From the NCBI GenBank assembly GCA_035303885.1, contig DATGRE010000077.1, positions 1-11,688 of the forward strand: 11,688 bases of DNA. Direction: 5' to 3'. Source of the stretch: Zeimonas sp035303885. GTDB lineage: Bacteria > Pseudomonadota > Gammaproteobacteria > Burkholderiales > Burkholderiaceae_E. Shown one piece after another: positions 5,556 through 11,688 of the stretch (positions are counted from its first letter, which is position 1; every line of letters begins with the position of its first letter). The notes beneath the pieces are model-generated. The model was not told the origin of the DNA, made no database searches, and saw only the letters and a list, made by a program, of their open reading frames with translations. Position numbers and translations under genes: made by a program.

Positions 5556-8055
5556 CGCCGCGCGCACCGGCAGGATCCGCGATGGGCTTCGGCACGGCGC
5601 CATCGTCGACGCGCACGCGCCAATAGCGCCGATCGTCGATCCGCGAGCGCGCGATGCGCGGCGGCTCGCTCCGACGGAACTCGATCGCGATCGCGCCGTC
5701 GCGATCGGTGCGCAGCAGATCGATGCCCGCGTCGCGATAGCGTTCGACGACGCGCTGGGCCGGATGGCGGAAGCGGTTCCGGTAGCCGGCCTGGACGATC
5801 GCGCGCGCAGGGGCGACCGCGGCGAGGAACTCGGCGCTCGACGACGTGTTGCTGCCGTGGTGCGGTGCGAGCAGCAGGTCGGCGCGCAGGCCGTCGACGC
5901 CGAAGCGCTCGACGAGCGCGCGCTCCTGCCCCTGCTCGAGGTCACCGGCGAGCAGCACCGTCGCCGACGGCGCGACGATGCGCAGCACGCAGCTCGACGC
6001 GTTCGTCGGCGAGCGCACGCCGCGCGGCTTCTCCTCGCCGGGGTGCAACACCTCGAACGCGACCTCGCCCCAGCGCCAGCCCTGCCCGCGCACGCAGTCG
6101 TGAAACGGCCGCCCGGCTGTGCGCGCCGCATGCCCGGCCGGCAGCGAACCGGCGATCCAGTCGAAGCGCAGCCCACGCAGGACGCTCGGCAGGCCGCCGG
6201 TGTGGTCGGAATCGAGATGCGAGACGACGATCGCATCGACGCGGCCGATTCCACGCGCGCGCAGGTACGGCAGGACGATGCGCGCGCCGGCTTCCGAATC
6301 GCCGCCGTAGGCGGGACCGGCGTCGTAGAGCAGGCGCCCGCCGGGCGTCTCGACGAGCACCGCGCTCCCCTGCCCGACGTCGAGCGCGACGATGCGCAAT
6401 GCACCGGCCGACGGTGGATGCGTCGAGGCGCCGAGCATCGGCAGCAGGCCGGCGAAGGCGAGCTCGCGTCCGGCGATGCGCATTGGCGCGAGCAGCACGA
6501 CGACGGCGCCGACGCAGGCGACGAGTGCCGCCGGCGACGGCGCAGCGACCACCGCGATCGACCACGGCGAATCGGACAGGCGCAGGATCAGGTCGAGCAG
6601 GAACCCGGTGGCCAAGGCGGCCGCGGCGAGCATCGGTTCGCCCGCCGCCGGCAGCCACGGCAGCAGCGCCGCCGCGGCGATCGCCAGCGGCGTGATCCAG
6701 ATGGAGACGAGCGGAATCGCGAACGCGTTGGCGATCGGACCGACGAGCGAGACGCTGGCGAAGAACAGCGCGCCGAGCGGCACCAGCGCGAGCGACGCCG
6801 CCCATTGCGTACGCACCGCCTCGACGAGCGCCGCGGCGATCCGGCGCCACCGCGTGTCCGTTCCCGCACGCTCGCGCAACCGGCCCCCCGATGCGCACCA
6901 GGCGATCGCGGCGACCGAGGCGAAGGACAGCCAGAAGCCCGCCGCGAGCGGCGCCCACGGATCGAACAGCGTGACGACGCCGGCGGCGAGTGCGAGCACG
7001 CGCGCGATCGACCGCGTGCGGCCGGTGAACAGCGAGACGCCGGCCACCGCGAGCATCCAGCAGGTGCGCTGCGCCGGAATCCCCCAGCCAGCGATGCCCG
7101 AGTAGAGGAAGGCGACCAGCACGCCGACGAGCCACGCGACGCGCCGCGCCGGCCAGCGCAGCAGAAGGCCGCTGGCGGCGGCGGCGCGCGTGTGCAGCAC
7201 GCGCCGCGCAGCCGCGACCGCGAGACCGGCGAGCATCGTGATGTGCAGGCCGGAGATGCTCATCAGGTGTCCGATCCCGGTGCGGTTGAAGGCTTCCCAC
7301 CAGCGGGTGCCGATCGCCGCCTGGTCGCCGACCACGAGCGCGACGAGCACGTCGGCCACCTCGGGCCGTGCGTCGGCGAGCGCCTCGCGCATCGCCGCGC
7401 GCAGGTGCATCCGGATGCGCTCGAAGGCGATCGGAACGCTCCAGGCGATGCCGTCCAGCCGCTCGTTGGGGATCGCACCCTTGCGCTGTCCGCGAACCGT
7501 GCCCTGGGCCGCGATATCCTCCTGCAGCGAACGCAGCTCGGCATCGAAGGCGTTCGGGTTGTGCAGTGCGTGCACGCGCTTCAGCCGGATCGTGAGCCGC
7601 CAGCGTTCGCCCGGCTGCACGGCGATCGGCGTCGAGCGCTCGTCGAACCCGTACCAGGCGAGCCGCACGCGCCGCCCGCGCGGGCAGTCGAGGATCGCCT
7701 CGACGCAGTCGTCGATGTCGAAGACGAAGCGCGTCGCGCGTTCGGCGGCCAGCGGCATCGAGGCGATGCGTCCGACGACGAGGTAGTCGCGGCCTTCCTG
7801 GTCGGCGGCGATGCGTCTCGACATCCCCGCATCGGCGGCGGTGAGCGCGACGCCGGCTGCGGCCACGAACAGTGCGGCGAAGCGCAGCGCGGATCGCGCC
7901 GCGGGCAGTGCGATCGACGCGAGCAGGCCGGCGGCGAGCAGCGCCAGTGCCACGGGACGCGGCGCCAGCGCAGGCAGCCGGTGCACGGCGAGCGCGGCGA
8001 CGACGATCGCCGCCGGAAGCGGCACCAGCGCGAAGATCGCATCGAGCCGTCGCAT
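5449..8055 (-). CDS. comEC: DNA internalization competence protein ComEC/Rec2
   Basis: This 868-residue inner-membrane channel protein carries single-stranded DNA into the cytoplasm during natural transformation. Hydrophobic segments at about 8-75 and a DUF4131-like extracytoplasmic part come first. The Competence domain follows at about 225-520, with the signature GIGHLMSISGLHITML at 260-275 and many membrane helices. The C-terminal metallo-beta-lactamase-like domain spans about 553-795 with HLDSDHTGG (613-621), GDLE (704-707), APHHGS (730-735) and YRNRFRHP (758-765). Its HxDxDH ligands are intact, consistent with a functional nuclease-like domain. After about residue 835 the tail becomes very Arg-rich, and residues 834-868 are encoded antisense to the end of bdhA. 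No Shine-Dalgarno precedes the ATG. It is last in the lolC-lolD-tatD-comEC series, 187 bp after tatD, so it may have its own promoter. Confidence 0.94.
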   Translation of the reverse strand: MRRLDAIFALVPLPAAIVVAALAVHRLPALAPRPVALALLAAGLLASIALPAARSALRFAALFVAAAGVALTAADAGMSRRIAADQEGRDYLVVGRIASMPLAAERATRFVFDIDDCVEAILDCPRGRRVRLAWYGFDERSTPIAVQPGERWRLTIRLKRVHALHNPNAFDAELRSLQEDIAAQGTVRGQRKGAIPNERLDGIAWSVPIAFERIRMHLRAAMREALADARPEVADVLVALVVGDQAAIGTRWWEAFNRTGIGHLMSISGLHITMLAGLAVAAARRVLHTRAAAASGLLLRWPARRVAWLVGVLVAFLYSGIAGWGIPAQRTCWMLAVAGVSLFTGRTRSIARVLALAAGVVTLFDPWAPLAAGFWLSFASVAAIAWCASGGRLRERAGTDTRWRRIAAALVEAVRTQWAASLALVPLGALFFASVSLVGPIANAFAIPLVSIWITPLAIAAAALLPWLPAAGEPMLAAAALATGFLLDLILRLSDSPWSIAVVAAPSPAALVACVGAVVVLLAPMRIAGRELAFAGLLPMLGASTHPPSAGALRIVALDVGQGSAVLVETPGGRLLYDAGPAYGGDSEAGARIVLPYLRARGIGRVDAIVVSHLDSDHTGGLPSVLRGLRFDWIAGSLPAGHAARTAGRPFHDCVRGQGWRWGEVAFEVLHPGEEKPRGVRSPTNASSCVLRIVAPSATVLLAGDLEQGQERALVERFGVDGLRADLLLAPHHGSNTSSSAEFLAAVAPARAIVQAGYRNRFRHPAQRVVERYRDAGIDLLRTDRDGAIAIEFRRSEPPRIARSRIDDRRYWRVRVDDGAVPKPIADPAGARGAIAPSSPRRSTRRRRAPGRRRANRGKRRARPAAAA

Positions 8056-8060
8056 CGCCC

Positions 8061-8107
8061 GATGCTAGGCGCGCGTATGCGCGCGCGGCATCGATCCGAG
8101 CGCCTAG
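8061..8107 (-). other. Nested inverted repeats in the leader of comEC
   Basis: Two alternative structures can form just before the comEC start at 8055. In one, 8065-8072 (CTAGGCGC) pairs perfectly with 8100-8107 (GCGCCTAG). In the other, 8061-8065 (GATGC) pairs with 8088-8092 (GCATC) outside a CGCGCG-TATG-CGCGCG hairpin (8070-8075 with 8080-8085). The two share bases and exclude each other. There is no T-run. The rest of the 187-bp gap 8056-8242 holds two GTTCGAA repeats and a hairpin beside tatD, and I see no gene in it. Confidence 0.4.
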
Positions 8108-8125
8108 TTCGAAGCGGGGTTCGAA
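8107..8125. repeat. GTTCGAA direct repeat, 12-bp period
   Basis: GTTCGAA occurs at 8107-8113 and 8119-8125. Each copy contains the palindrome TTCGAA, and the spacing is about one helical turn. It lies upstream of comEC and could be a small operator; equally it could be chance. Confidence 0.3.
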
Positions 8126-8219
8126 TCGTACGCGAGCCTGATTCATCCGCGGGATTCGGACACTCGGCTCCACCGCCCGGTCGACCGATCGGTTGCGTGA
8201 CGGATGCCCGGTTGCGCGC

Positions 8220-8233
8220 CAGCCGCCCGGCTG
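8220..8233 (-). other. Short hairpin just after tatD
   Basis: CAGCCG (8220-8225) and CGGCTG (8228-8233) form a stem of 5-6 bp about ten bases beyond the tatD stop codon at 8243-8245. No T-run follows on the minus strand, so it may stabilise or pause rather than terminate the transcript. Confidence 0.25.
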
Positions 8234-8242
8234 CGCTACCGA

Positions 8243-9040
8243 TCAATCGCGGCGGTCGACCCCGGCGCGCAGCCGCGGCAGCACGCGCAGCGCGTTCGCC
8301 GCGGTCTGTTCGATGGCGCGCTCGCGCGACAACCCGCGCAGCGCGGCAAAGACATCGGCGATGCGCGCGATCTGCGCCGGCTCGTTGCGTCCGTGCGCGA
8401 TCCACTCGGGCGGGATGTCGGGCGCATCGGTCTCGAGCACGTGCGCATGCGCCGGGAGCTCGCGCGCGAGGCGCCGGATACGCAGCGCACGGTCGTAGGT
8501 CATCGCACCGCCGAAGCCGAGCGCGAAGCCGAGATCGAGGAACTGCCGCGCCTGCTGCGCGCTGGCGTTGAACGCGTGCGCGATGCCGCCGGGCGGGCGC
8601 ACGCGGCGCAGCTGCGCAAGCACGAGGTCGTGCGCGCGGCGCACGTGCAGCAGCACCGGCAGATCGAAGTCGCGCGCGATGCGCAGCTGCGCGGCGAGGA
8701 CGCGCTGCTGGCGTTCGCGGTCGCGGCCTTCGACGAAGAAGTCGAGCCCGATCTCGCCGATGGCGACCAGGCGCTCGTCGTCGATCGAAGCCTCGACGTG
8801 CGCGCGCAGGACCGAGAGGGCCTCATCGCCCGCCTCCTCGACGAACAGCGGATGGATGCCGAGCGCGTAGAAGACGCGCGCCTCGCGTGCCGCGAGCGCG
8901 CGCACCGCATCGAAGTTCGGCGGTGCGACCGCCGGCACGACGATCGCATCGACGCCGGCGGCAACTGCGCGCGCGAGGACGTCCCGGCGATCGGCGTCGA
9001 ACTCCGCGGCGTCGAGATGGCAATGCGTGTCGATCAGCAT
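8243..9040 (-). CDS. tatD: TatD family metal-dependent hydrolase (DNase)
   Basis: This is a 265-residue TIM-barrel metallohydrolase; studied TatD proteins are cytoplasmic Mg-dependent 3'-5' exonucleases. The metal ligands are in place: His6 and His8 in THCHLD, Glu96 in GEIGLDFF, His132 in LLHVRRAH, His155 in HAFNAS and Asp205 in ETDAPD. Length is normal. I start it at MLIDTHCHLD (9040), where family homology begins. The frame is open to 9118, but that longer form would overlap lolD by 47 bp and adds a non-conserved Ala/Pro-rich stretch. No clear Shine-Dalgarno precedes either start. It lies 31 bp after lolD and is probably co-transcribed with it. YcfH/YjjV-type paralogues cannot be told apart here. 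Confidence 0.92.
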   Translation of the reverse strand: MLIDTHCHLDAAEFDADRRDVLARAVAAGVDAIVVPAVAPPNFDAVRALAAREARVFYALGIHPLFVEEAGDEALSVLRAHVEASIDDERLVAIGEIGLDFFVEGRDRERQQRVLAAQLRIARDFDLPVLLHVRRAHDLVLAQLRRVRPPGGIAHAFNASAQQARQFLDLGFALGFGGAMTYDRALRIRRLARELPAHAHVLETDAPDIPPEWIAHGRNEPAQIARIADVFAALRGLSRERAIEQTAANALRVLPRLRAGVDRRD

Positions 9041-9071
9041 CGCGAGCCGGGCATCCGGCGCAGTGGCGCCT

Positions 9072-9830
9072 TCAGCGGGCGACGTCGACGCCGCGCGCGG
9101 CGGGACAGGAATCCGCACGCGACGCGACGGTCTCCGGGACGAAGCGGCCGTCGCGCAGCTGCAGCGTGCGATCGGCGCGCGACGCGAGCTCCAGGTCGTG
9201 CGTGACGACGACGAACGCGATGCCGAGCTCGCGCGACAGCGTCTCGATCAATGCATAGACCTTGGCCGCCGTCTGGCTGTCGAGATTCCCGGTGGGTTCG
9301 TCGGCGAGCACGCAGCGCGGCTGCGTGACCAGCGCACGCGCGAGCGCGACGCGCTGACGCTCTCCGCCCGAGAGCTGGCCCGGCCGATGCTCGCCGCGCG
9401 CGCCGAGCCCCACGCGGTCGAGCATCGCCGCCGCCCGCTCGCGCGCGGAGGACGCCGGCTCGCGACGGATGCGCAGCGGCAGCGCGACGTTCTCGATCGC
9501 GGTGAACTCGGGCAGCAGGTGGTGGAACTGGTAGACGAAGCCGAGCAGGCGATTGCGGCGCGCGCCGAGCTCGGCCTGCGACAGGCCGCCGATCGGCTGC
9601 CCTTCCCAGTGCACCTCGCCCGAAGTGCAGCTGTCGAGCCCGCCGAGCAGGTGCAGCAGCGTGCTCTTGCCCGAGCCCGATGCGCCGGTGATCGCGACGC
9701 GCTCGCCCGGATGCACGGCGAAGTCGACGCCGTGCAGGACGGGAACGACGAGATCGCCGTTGCCGTACACCTTGTGCACCTTGCGCGCGCGCAGCACCGC
9801 CTCGCGTCGGCTGGGGTCGGCGTGGTTCAT
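9072..9830 (-). CDS. lolD: Lipoprotein-releasing system ATP-binding protein LolD
   Basis: This 252-residue ABC ATPase powers extraction of outer-membrane lipoproteins from the inner membrane and their transfer to LolA. Walker A GASGSGKST is at 49-57, the Q-loop Gln101 sits in the LolD-typical YQFHHLLPEFTAIENV (100-115), the signature LSGGE is at 153-157, Walker B VLADEP at 174-179 and the H-loop His211. Its ATG overlaps the lolC stop codon (ATGA, 9827-9830), so the two are translationally coupled. LolD proteins usually run to about 230 residues; this one carries some 15-20 extra C-terminal residues without a recognisable motif. MacB- or FtsE-type ATPases are less likely because of the Q-loop sequence and the lolC neighbour. 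Confidence 0.95.
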   Translation of the reverse strand: MNHADPSRREAVLRARKVHKVYGNGDLVVPVLHGVDFAVHPGERVAITGASGSGKSTLLHLLGGLDSCTSGEVHWEGQPIGGLSQAELGARRNRLLGFVYQFHHLLPEFTAIENVALPLRIRREPASSARERAAAMLDRVGLGARGEHRPGQLSGGERQRVALARALVTQPRCVLADEPTGNLDSQTAAKVYALIETLSRELGIAFVVVTHDLELASRADRTLQLRDGRFVPETVASRADSCPAARGVDVAR

Positions 9831-11083
9831 TCGTAGCGCAGCGCCTCGGCCGGGCGTACACGCGAGGCGCGCCAGCTCGGATACAGCGTCGAGGCGAAGG
9901 CAAGCACGCAGGCGGTCAGCCCGATCGTCACGACGTCGGAGCCGCGCAGGTCGCTCGGCAGGTGGTTGATGAAATAGATCCCCTTCGGCAGCACCTGGAA
10001 CCCGAACAGGTTCTCGACGAAGCCGACGACGTCGCCGATGTTCAGCGCGACGAGCACGCCGAAGACGACGCCGAGCAGCGTGCCGAGTAGGCCCACCGAC
10101 GCGCCCTGGACGACGAAGATGCGCATCACGCTCGCCGGCGTCGCGCCGAGCGTGCGCAGGATCGCGATGTCCGACTGCTTGTCGGTCACCGTCATCACGA
10201 GCATCGAGACGAGATTGAACGCCGCGACCGCCATGATCAGCGTCAGGATGATGAACATCATGCGCTTCTCGATCTGCACGGCAGCGAACCAGTTGCGGTT
10301 CTCCGACGACCAGTCGCGCACCAGCACGTCGGCGCGCAACGTCGACGCGAGCTCGCGCGCGATCTCGGGCGCCGCGAGCATGTCGGTCGTCTTCAGCCGC
10401 ACGCCGGTGACGCCCTGCACGCGGAACAGCTTGGCCGCGTCCTCGAGGTTCATCAGCAGCAGGCTCGAATCGTATTCGTAGTGTCCGGAGGCGAACACCG
10501 CGACCACGGTGAGCTGGCGCAGCCGCGGCACGAGGCCCGCCGGCGTCGCCGTTCCCTGCGGCGCGACCAGCGTGATCTTCGAGCCGGGCTCGAGCAGCAG
10601 CTGCGACGCGAGCTCGCGTCCGATCGCCACGCCGAACTCACCGGGCTGCAGCGCGTCGAGCCGGCCCTGCGGCACGTGCCGGACGAAATCGGCCACGCGC
10701 GGCTCGATGCCGGGATCGATGCCGCGCACGAGCACGCCGCGTACGCTGCCGTCGTGCGTGAGCATCGCCTGCCCCGACACGTACGGCGCGCCGGCGACGA
10801 CGCGCGGGTTTCGCTCGGCCTGCTCGAGCACCGCGCGCCAGTCGAGCATCGGCGAGCCGCCGGCGAAGATCTCGACGTGCGAGAGCACCGCGAGCATCCG
10901 GTCGCGCACCTCCTTCTGGAAGCCGTTCATCACCGACAGCACGATGATCAGCGCGGCCACGCCCAGCGCGATGCCGGCGATCGACAGCGCGGAGATGAAC
11001 GAGAGGAAGCCGTCGCGACGACCCGCCCGGCGACTGGCGCGGGTGTAGCGCAGGCCGATGAAGAGTTCGTATGGGAGCGACAT
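9827..11083 (-). CDS. lolC: Lipoprotein-releasing ABC transporter permease (LolC/LolE family)
   Basis: This 418-residue inner-membrane permease works with LolD to release lipoproteins to the periplasmic carrier LolA. The N-terminus YELFIGLRYTR is typical of LolC/E. The first membrane helix is about 27-52 (ending LSVMNGFQKE), followed by a large periplasmic MacB-like domain (about 55-270). An FtsX domain with three helices (about 276-298, 325-350, 384-402) includes the coupling region VTDKQSDIAILRTLGA at 298-313. The C-terminus PAEALRYE is also typical. The frame is open upstream to 11380, but conservation begins at the ATG at 11083, which has no obvious Shine-Dalgarno. Unlike E. coli lolCDE, no second permease gene follows lolD. 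The protein therefore probably acts as a homodimer like LolF, and the LolC symbol is by convention. Confidence 0.93.
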   Translation of the reverse strand: MSLPYELFIGLRYTRASRRAGRRDGFLSFISALSIAGIALGVAALIIVLSVMNGFQKEVRDRMLAVLSHVEIFAGGSPMLDWRAVLEQAERNPRVVAGAPYVSGQAMLTHDGSVRGVLVRGIDPGIEPRVADFVRHVPQGRLDALQPGEFGVAIGRELASQLLLEPGSKITLVAPQGTATPAGLVPRLRQLTVVAVFASGHYEYDSSLLLMNLEDAAKLFRVQGVTGVRLKTTDMLAAPEIARELASTLRADVLVRDWSSENRNWFAAVQIEKRMMFIILTLIMAVAAFNLVSMLVMTVTDKQSDIAILRTLGATPASVMRIFVVQGASVGLLGTLLGVVFGVLVALNIGDVVGFVENLFGFQVLPKGIYFINHLPSDLRGSDVVTIGLTACVLAFASTLYPSWRASRVRPAEALRYE

Positions 11084-11147
11084 CGGCGGGAGGCGCCGTG
11101 GTATGGGCGGGGCCGCAAGCCCGATCGGCGGCCGCGGCAGTTTGCCA

Positions 11148-11153
11148 TAGAAT
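11148..11153 (+). promoter_or_regulatory. Candidate -10 element of the COG4255-like gene
   Basis: TAGAAT (5 of 6) ends seven bases before the GTG at 11160, so transcription would begin on or next to the start codon. The -35 region is poor. The 76-bp gap 11084-11159 must hold promoters for both this gene and lolC; I see no convincing lolC promoter in it. Confidence 0.4.
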
Positions 11154-11159
11154 CCGCCG

Positions 11160-11688
11160 GTGACCCTCACGATCCTGTGCGCCGGCGCGTTGGCGCCTCC
11201 GGGCGCACAGCGGGCGGCGCCCGAAGCCGATCCCGCGGCTGCAGCGCCCGGTGCGCTCGCCGCAATGCAGCTGCGCGACGAAGTGCGCGCGGCCGTGTCA
11301 TCGTCCGTCGCCGCGCTCGCCCCCGACTGCGCGTTCGCACGACGCCTGCGCCGCGCGCGCATCGTGGCCCGGGAGCGCAACGACGAGGCGGCGCCCGCCG
11401 AGCTGCCCGACGAACGCTGGCTGCGCGAACGCTTCGCGCTCGACGGCTCGCTCGCGGCCTGCGTGCTCGAACCGGTCGACGGCGATGCACCGCTCGTCGT
11501 ACGCCCCGTGCACCTGCACCTCGGACTCGATCATCTCGTGCTCGCGCCGCCATCAGGCTCGGCGCCCGACGACGCGGAAGCGCACGCGCTCGCCGAAGCG
11601 GCGAACCGCTGGCTCGCCGAGGACGAGCTCGCGCTCGTTCCCGCGCGCACCGACGCCTGGCGGCTCGAAGCGCGTTCGGCGCAGGCGC
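11160..11688 (+). CDS. COG4255-family protein (annotated elsewhere as phosphoglycerate mutase-like or RpfE-type regulatory protein), 3' end cut by window edge
   Basis: The first 176 residues are visible and open to the right edge. I recognise the family by pattern, not by a known active site. The start MTLTILCAGALAPP is followed by an Ala-rich segment, then WLRERFALDGSLAACVLEPVDGD, then PVHLHLGLDHLVL near residue 115 and EAHALAEAANRWLAEDELALVPARTDAWRL near 138-167. This matches the family pattern of PVHL...D...L, EA..L....N and a closing W-L. Members are about 300-350 residues, so roughly half is missing. An in-frame TAG at 11148 bounds the start; GTG 11160 fits the family N-terminus, with ATG 11265 as the next Met. 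In Burkholderiales recJ often follows this gene, which I infer lies beyond the edge. The biochemical role is unproven, and mutase activity should not be assumed. Confidence 0.65.
   Translation, partial: MTLTILCAGALAPPGAQRAAPEADPAAAAPGALAAMQLRDEVRAAVSSSVAALAPDCAFARRLRRARIVARERNDEAAPAELPDERWLRERFALDGSLAACVLEPVDGDAPLVVRPVHLHLGLDHLVLAPPSGSAPDDAEAHALAEAANRWLAEDELALVPARTDAWRLEARSAQA

Noticed and set aside
3792..6404. 870-codon minus-strand frame covering the alpha/beta hydrolase, bdhA and part of comEC
   Set aside because: Only the last 287 codons resemble a protein family; the rest is antisense to bdhA or out of frame with comEC, so it is not a fusion protein.
8114..8140. GGGTTCGAATC looks like a tRNA T-arm
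   Set aside because: The flanking bases do not form a 5-bp T stem, and no anticodon arm, D arm or acceptor stem can be assembled around it.
8243..9118. Longer tatD start at 9118
   Set aside because: It adds 26 non-conserved residues and overlaps lolD; TatD homology starts at MLIDTHCHLD.
1..11688. Defence system, prophage, integron, transposon or biosynthetic cluster
   Set aside because: All genes belong to common chromosomal families, base composition looks uniform, and there are no integrases, transposases, terminal repeats or CRISPR-like repeats.

Overview
This is a compact, high-GC (roughly two-thirds G+C by eye) bacterial chromosomal segment. It most likely comes from a betaproteobacterium of the Burkholderiales type. 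The reasons are the lolC-lolD-tatD-comEC gene order next to a divergent COG4255 'phosphoglycerate mutase'-like gene, a PrpE-type propionyl-CoA synthetase, and a D-3-hydroxybutyrate dehydrogenase of the polyhydroxybutyrate (PHB) cycle. I see no mobile element, phage gene, CRISPR array, rRNA or tRNA. Nearly all DNA is coding, and every gene has the same GC-rich codon style.

Layout. (1) 1-1431, minus: 5' part of prpE, cut by the window edge. (2) 1527-2168, plus: exported NlpC/P60 peptidoglycan peptidase, divergent from prpE. (3) 2334-3374, plus: periplasmic Fe(3+)-binding protein of an ABC importer, behind a Fur-box-like promoter but with no permease or ATPase gene beside it. (4) 4655 down to 3433, minus: an alpha/beta hydrolase and a RidA-family protein joined by an ATGA overlap. 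(5) 4773-5555, plus: bdhA, divergent from the hydrolase and with every known active-site residue in place. (6) 11083 down to 5449, minus: lolC, lolD, tatD and comEC. LolC and LolD form the lipoprotein-releasing inner-membrane transporter, TatD is a metal-dependent DNase, and ComEC is the DNA-uptake channel. comEC runs 107 bp into the 3' end of bdhA on the opposite strand. (7) 11160 to the right edge, plus: start of a COG4255-family gene, divergent from lolC.

The genes are mostly independent housekeeping or metabolic units: propionate activation, ketone-body/PHB metabolism with a possible linked hydrolase/RidA pair, iron uptake, wall remodelling, lipoprotein export and DNA uptake. Nothing here convincingly looks like an undescribed system. 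The points most worth checking are the comEC/bdhA antisense overlap, the orphan Fur-controlled iron-binding gene, the hydrolase-RidA pair facing bdhA, two apparently leaderless starts (nlpC-like and the COG4255 gene), and the structured leader in front of comEC.
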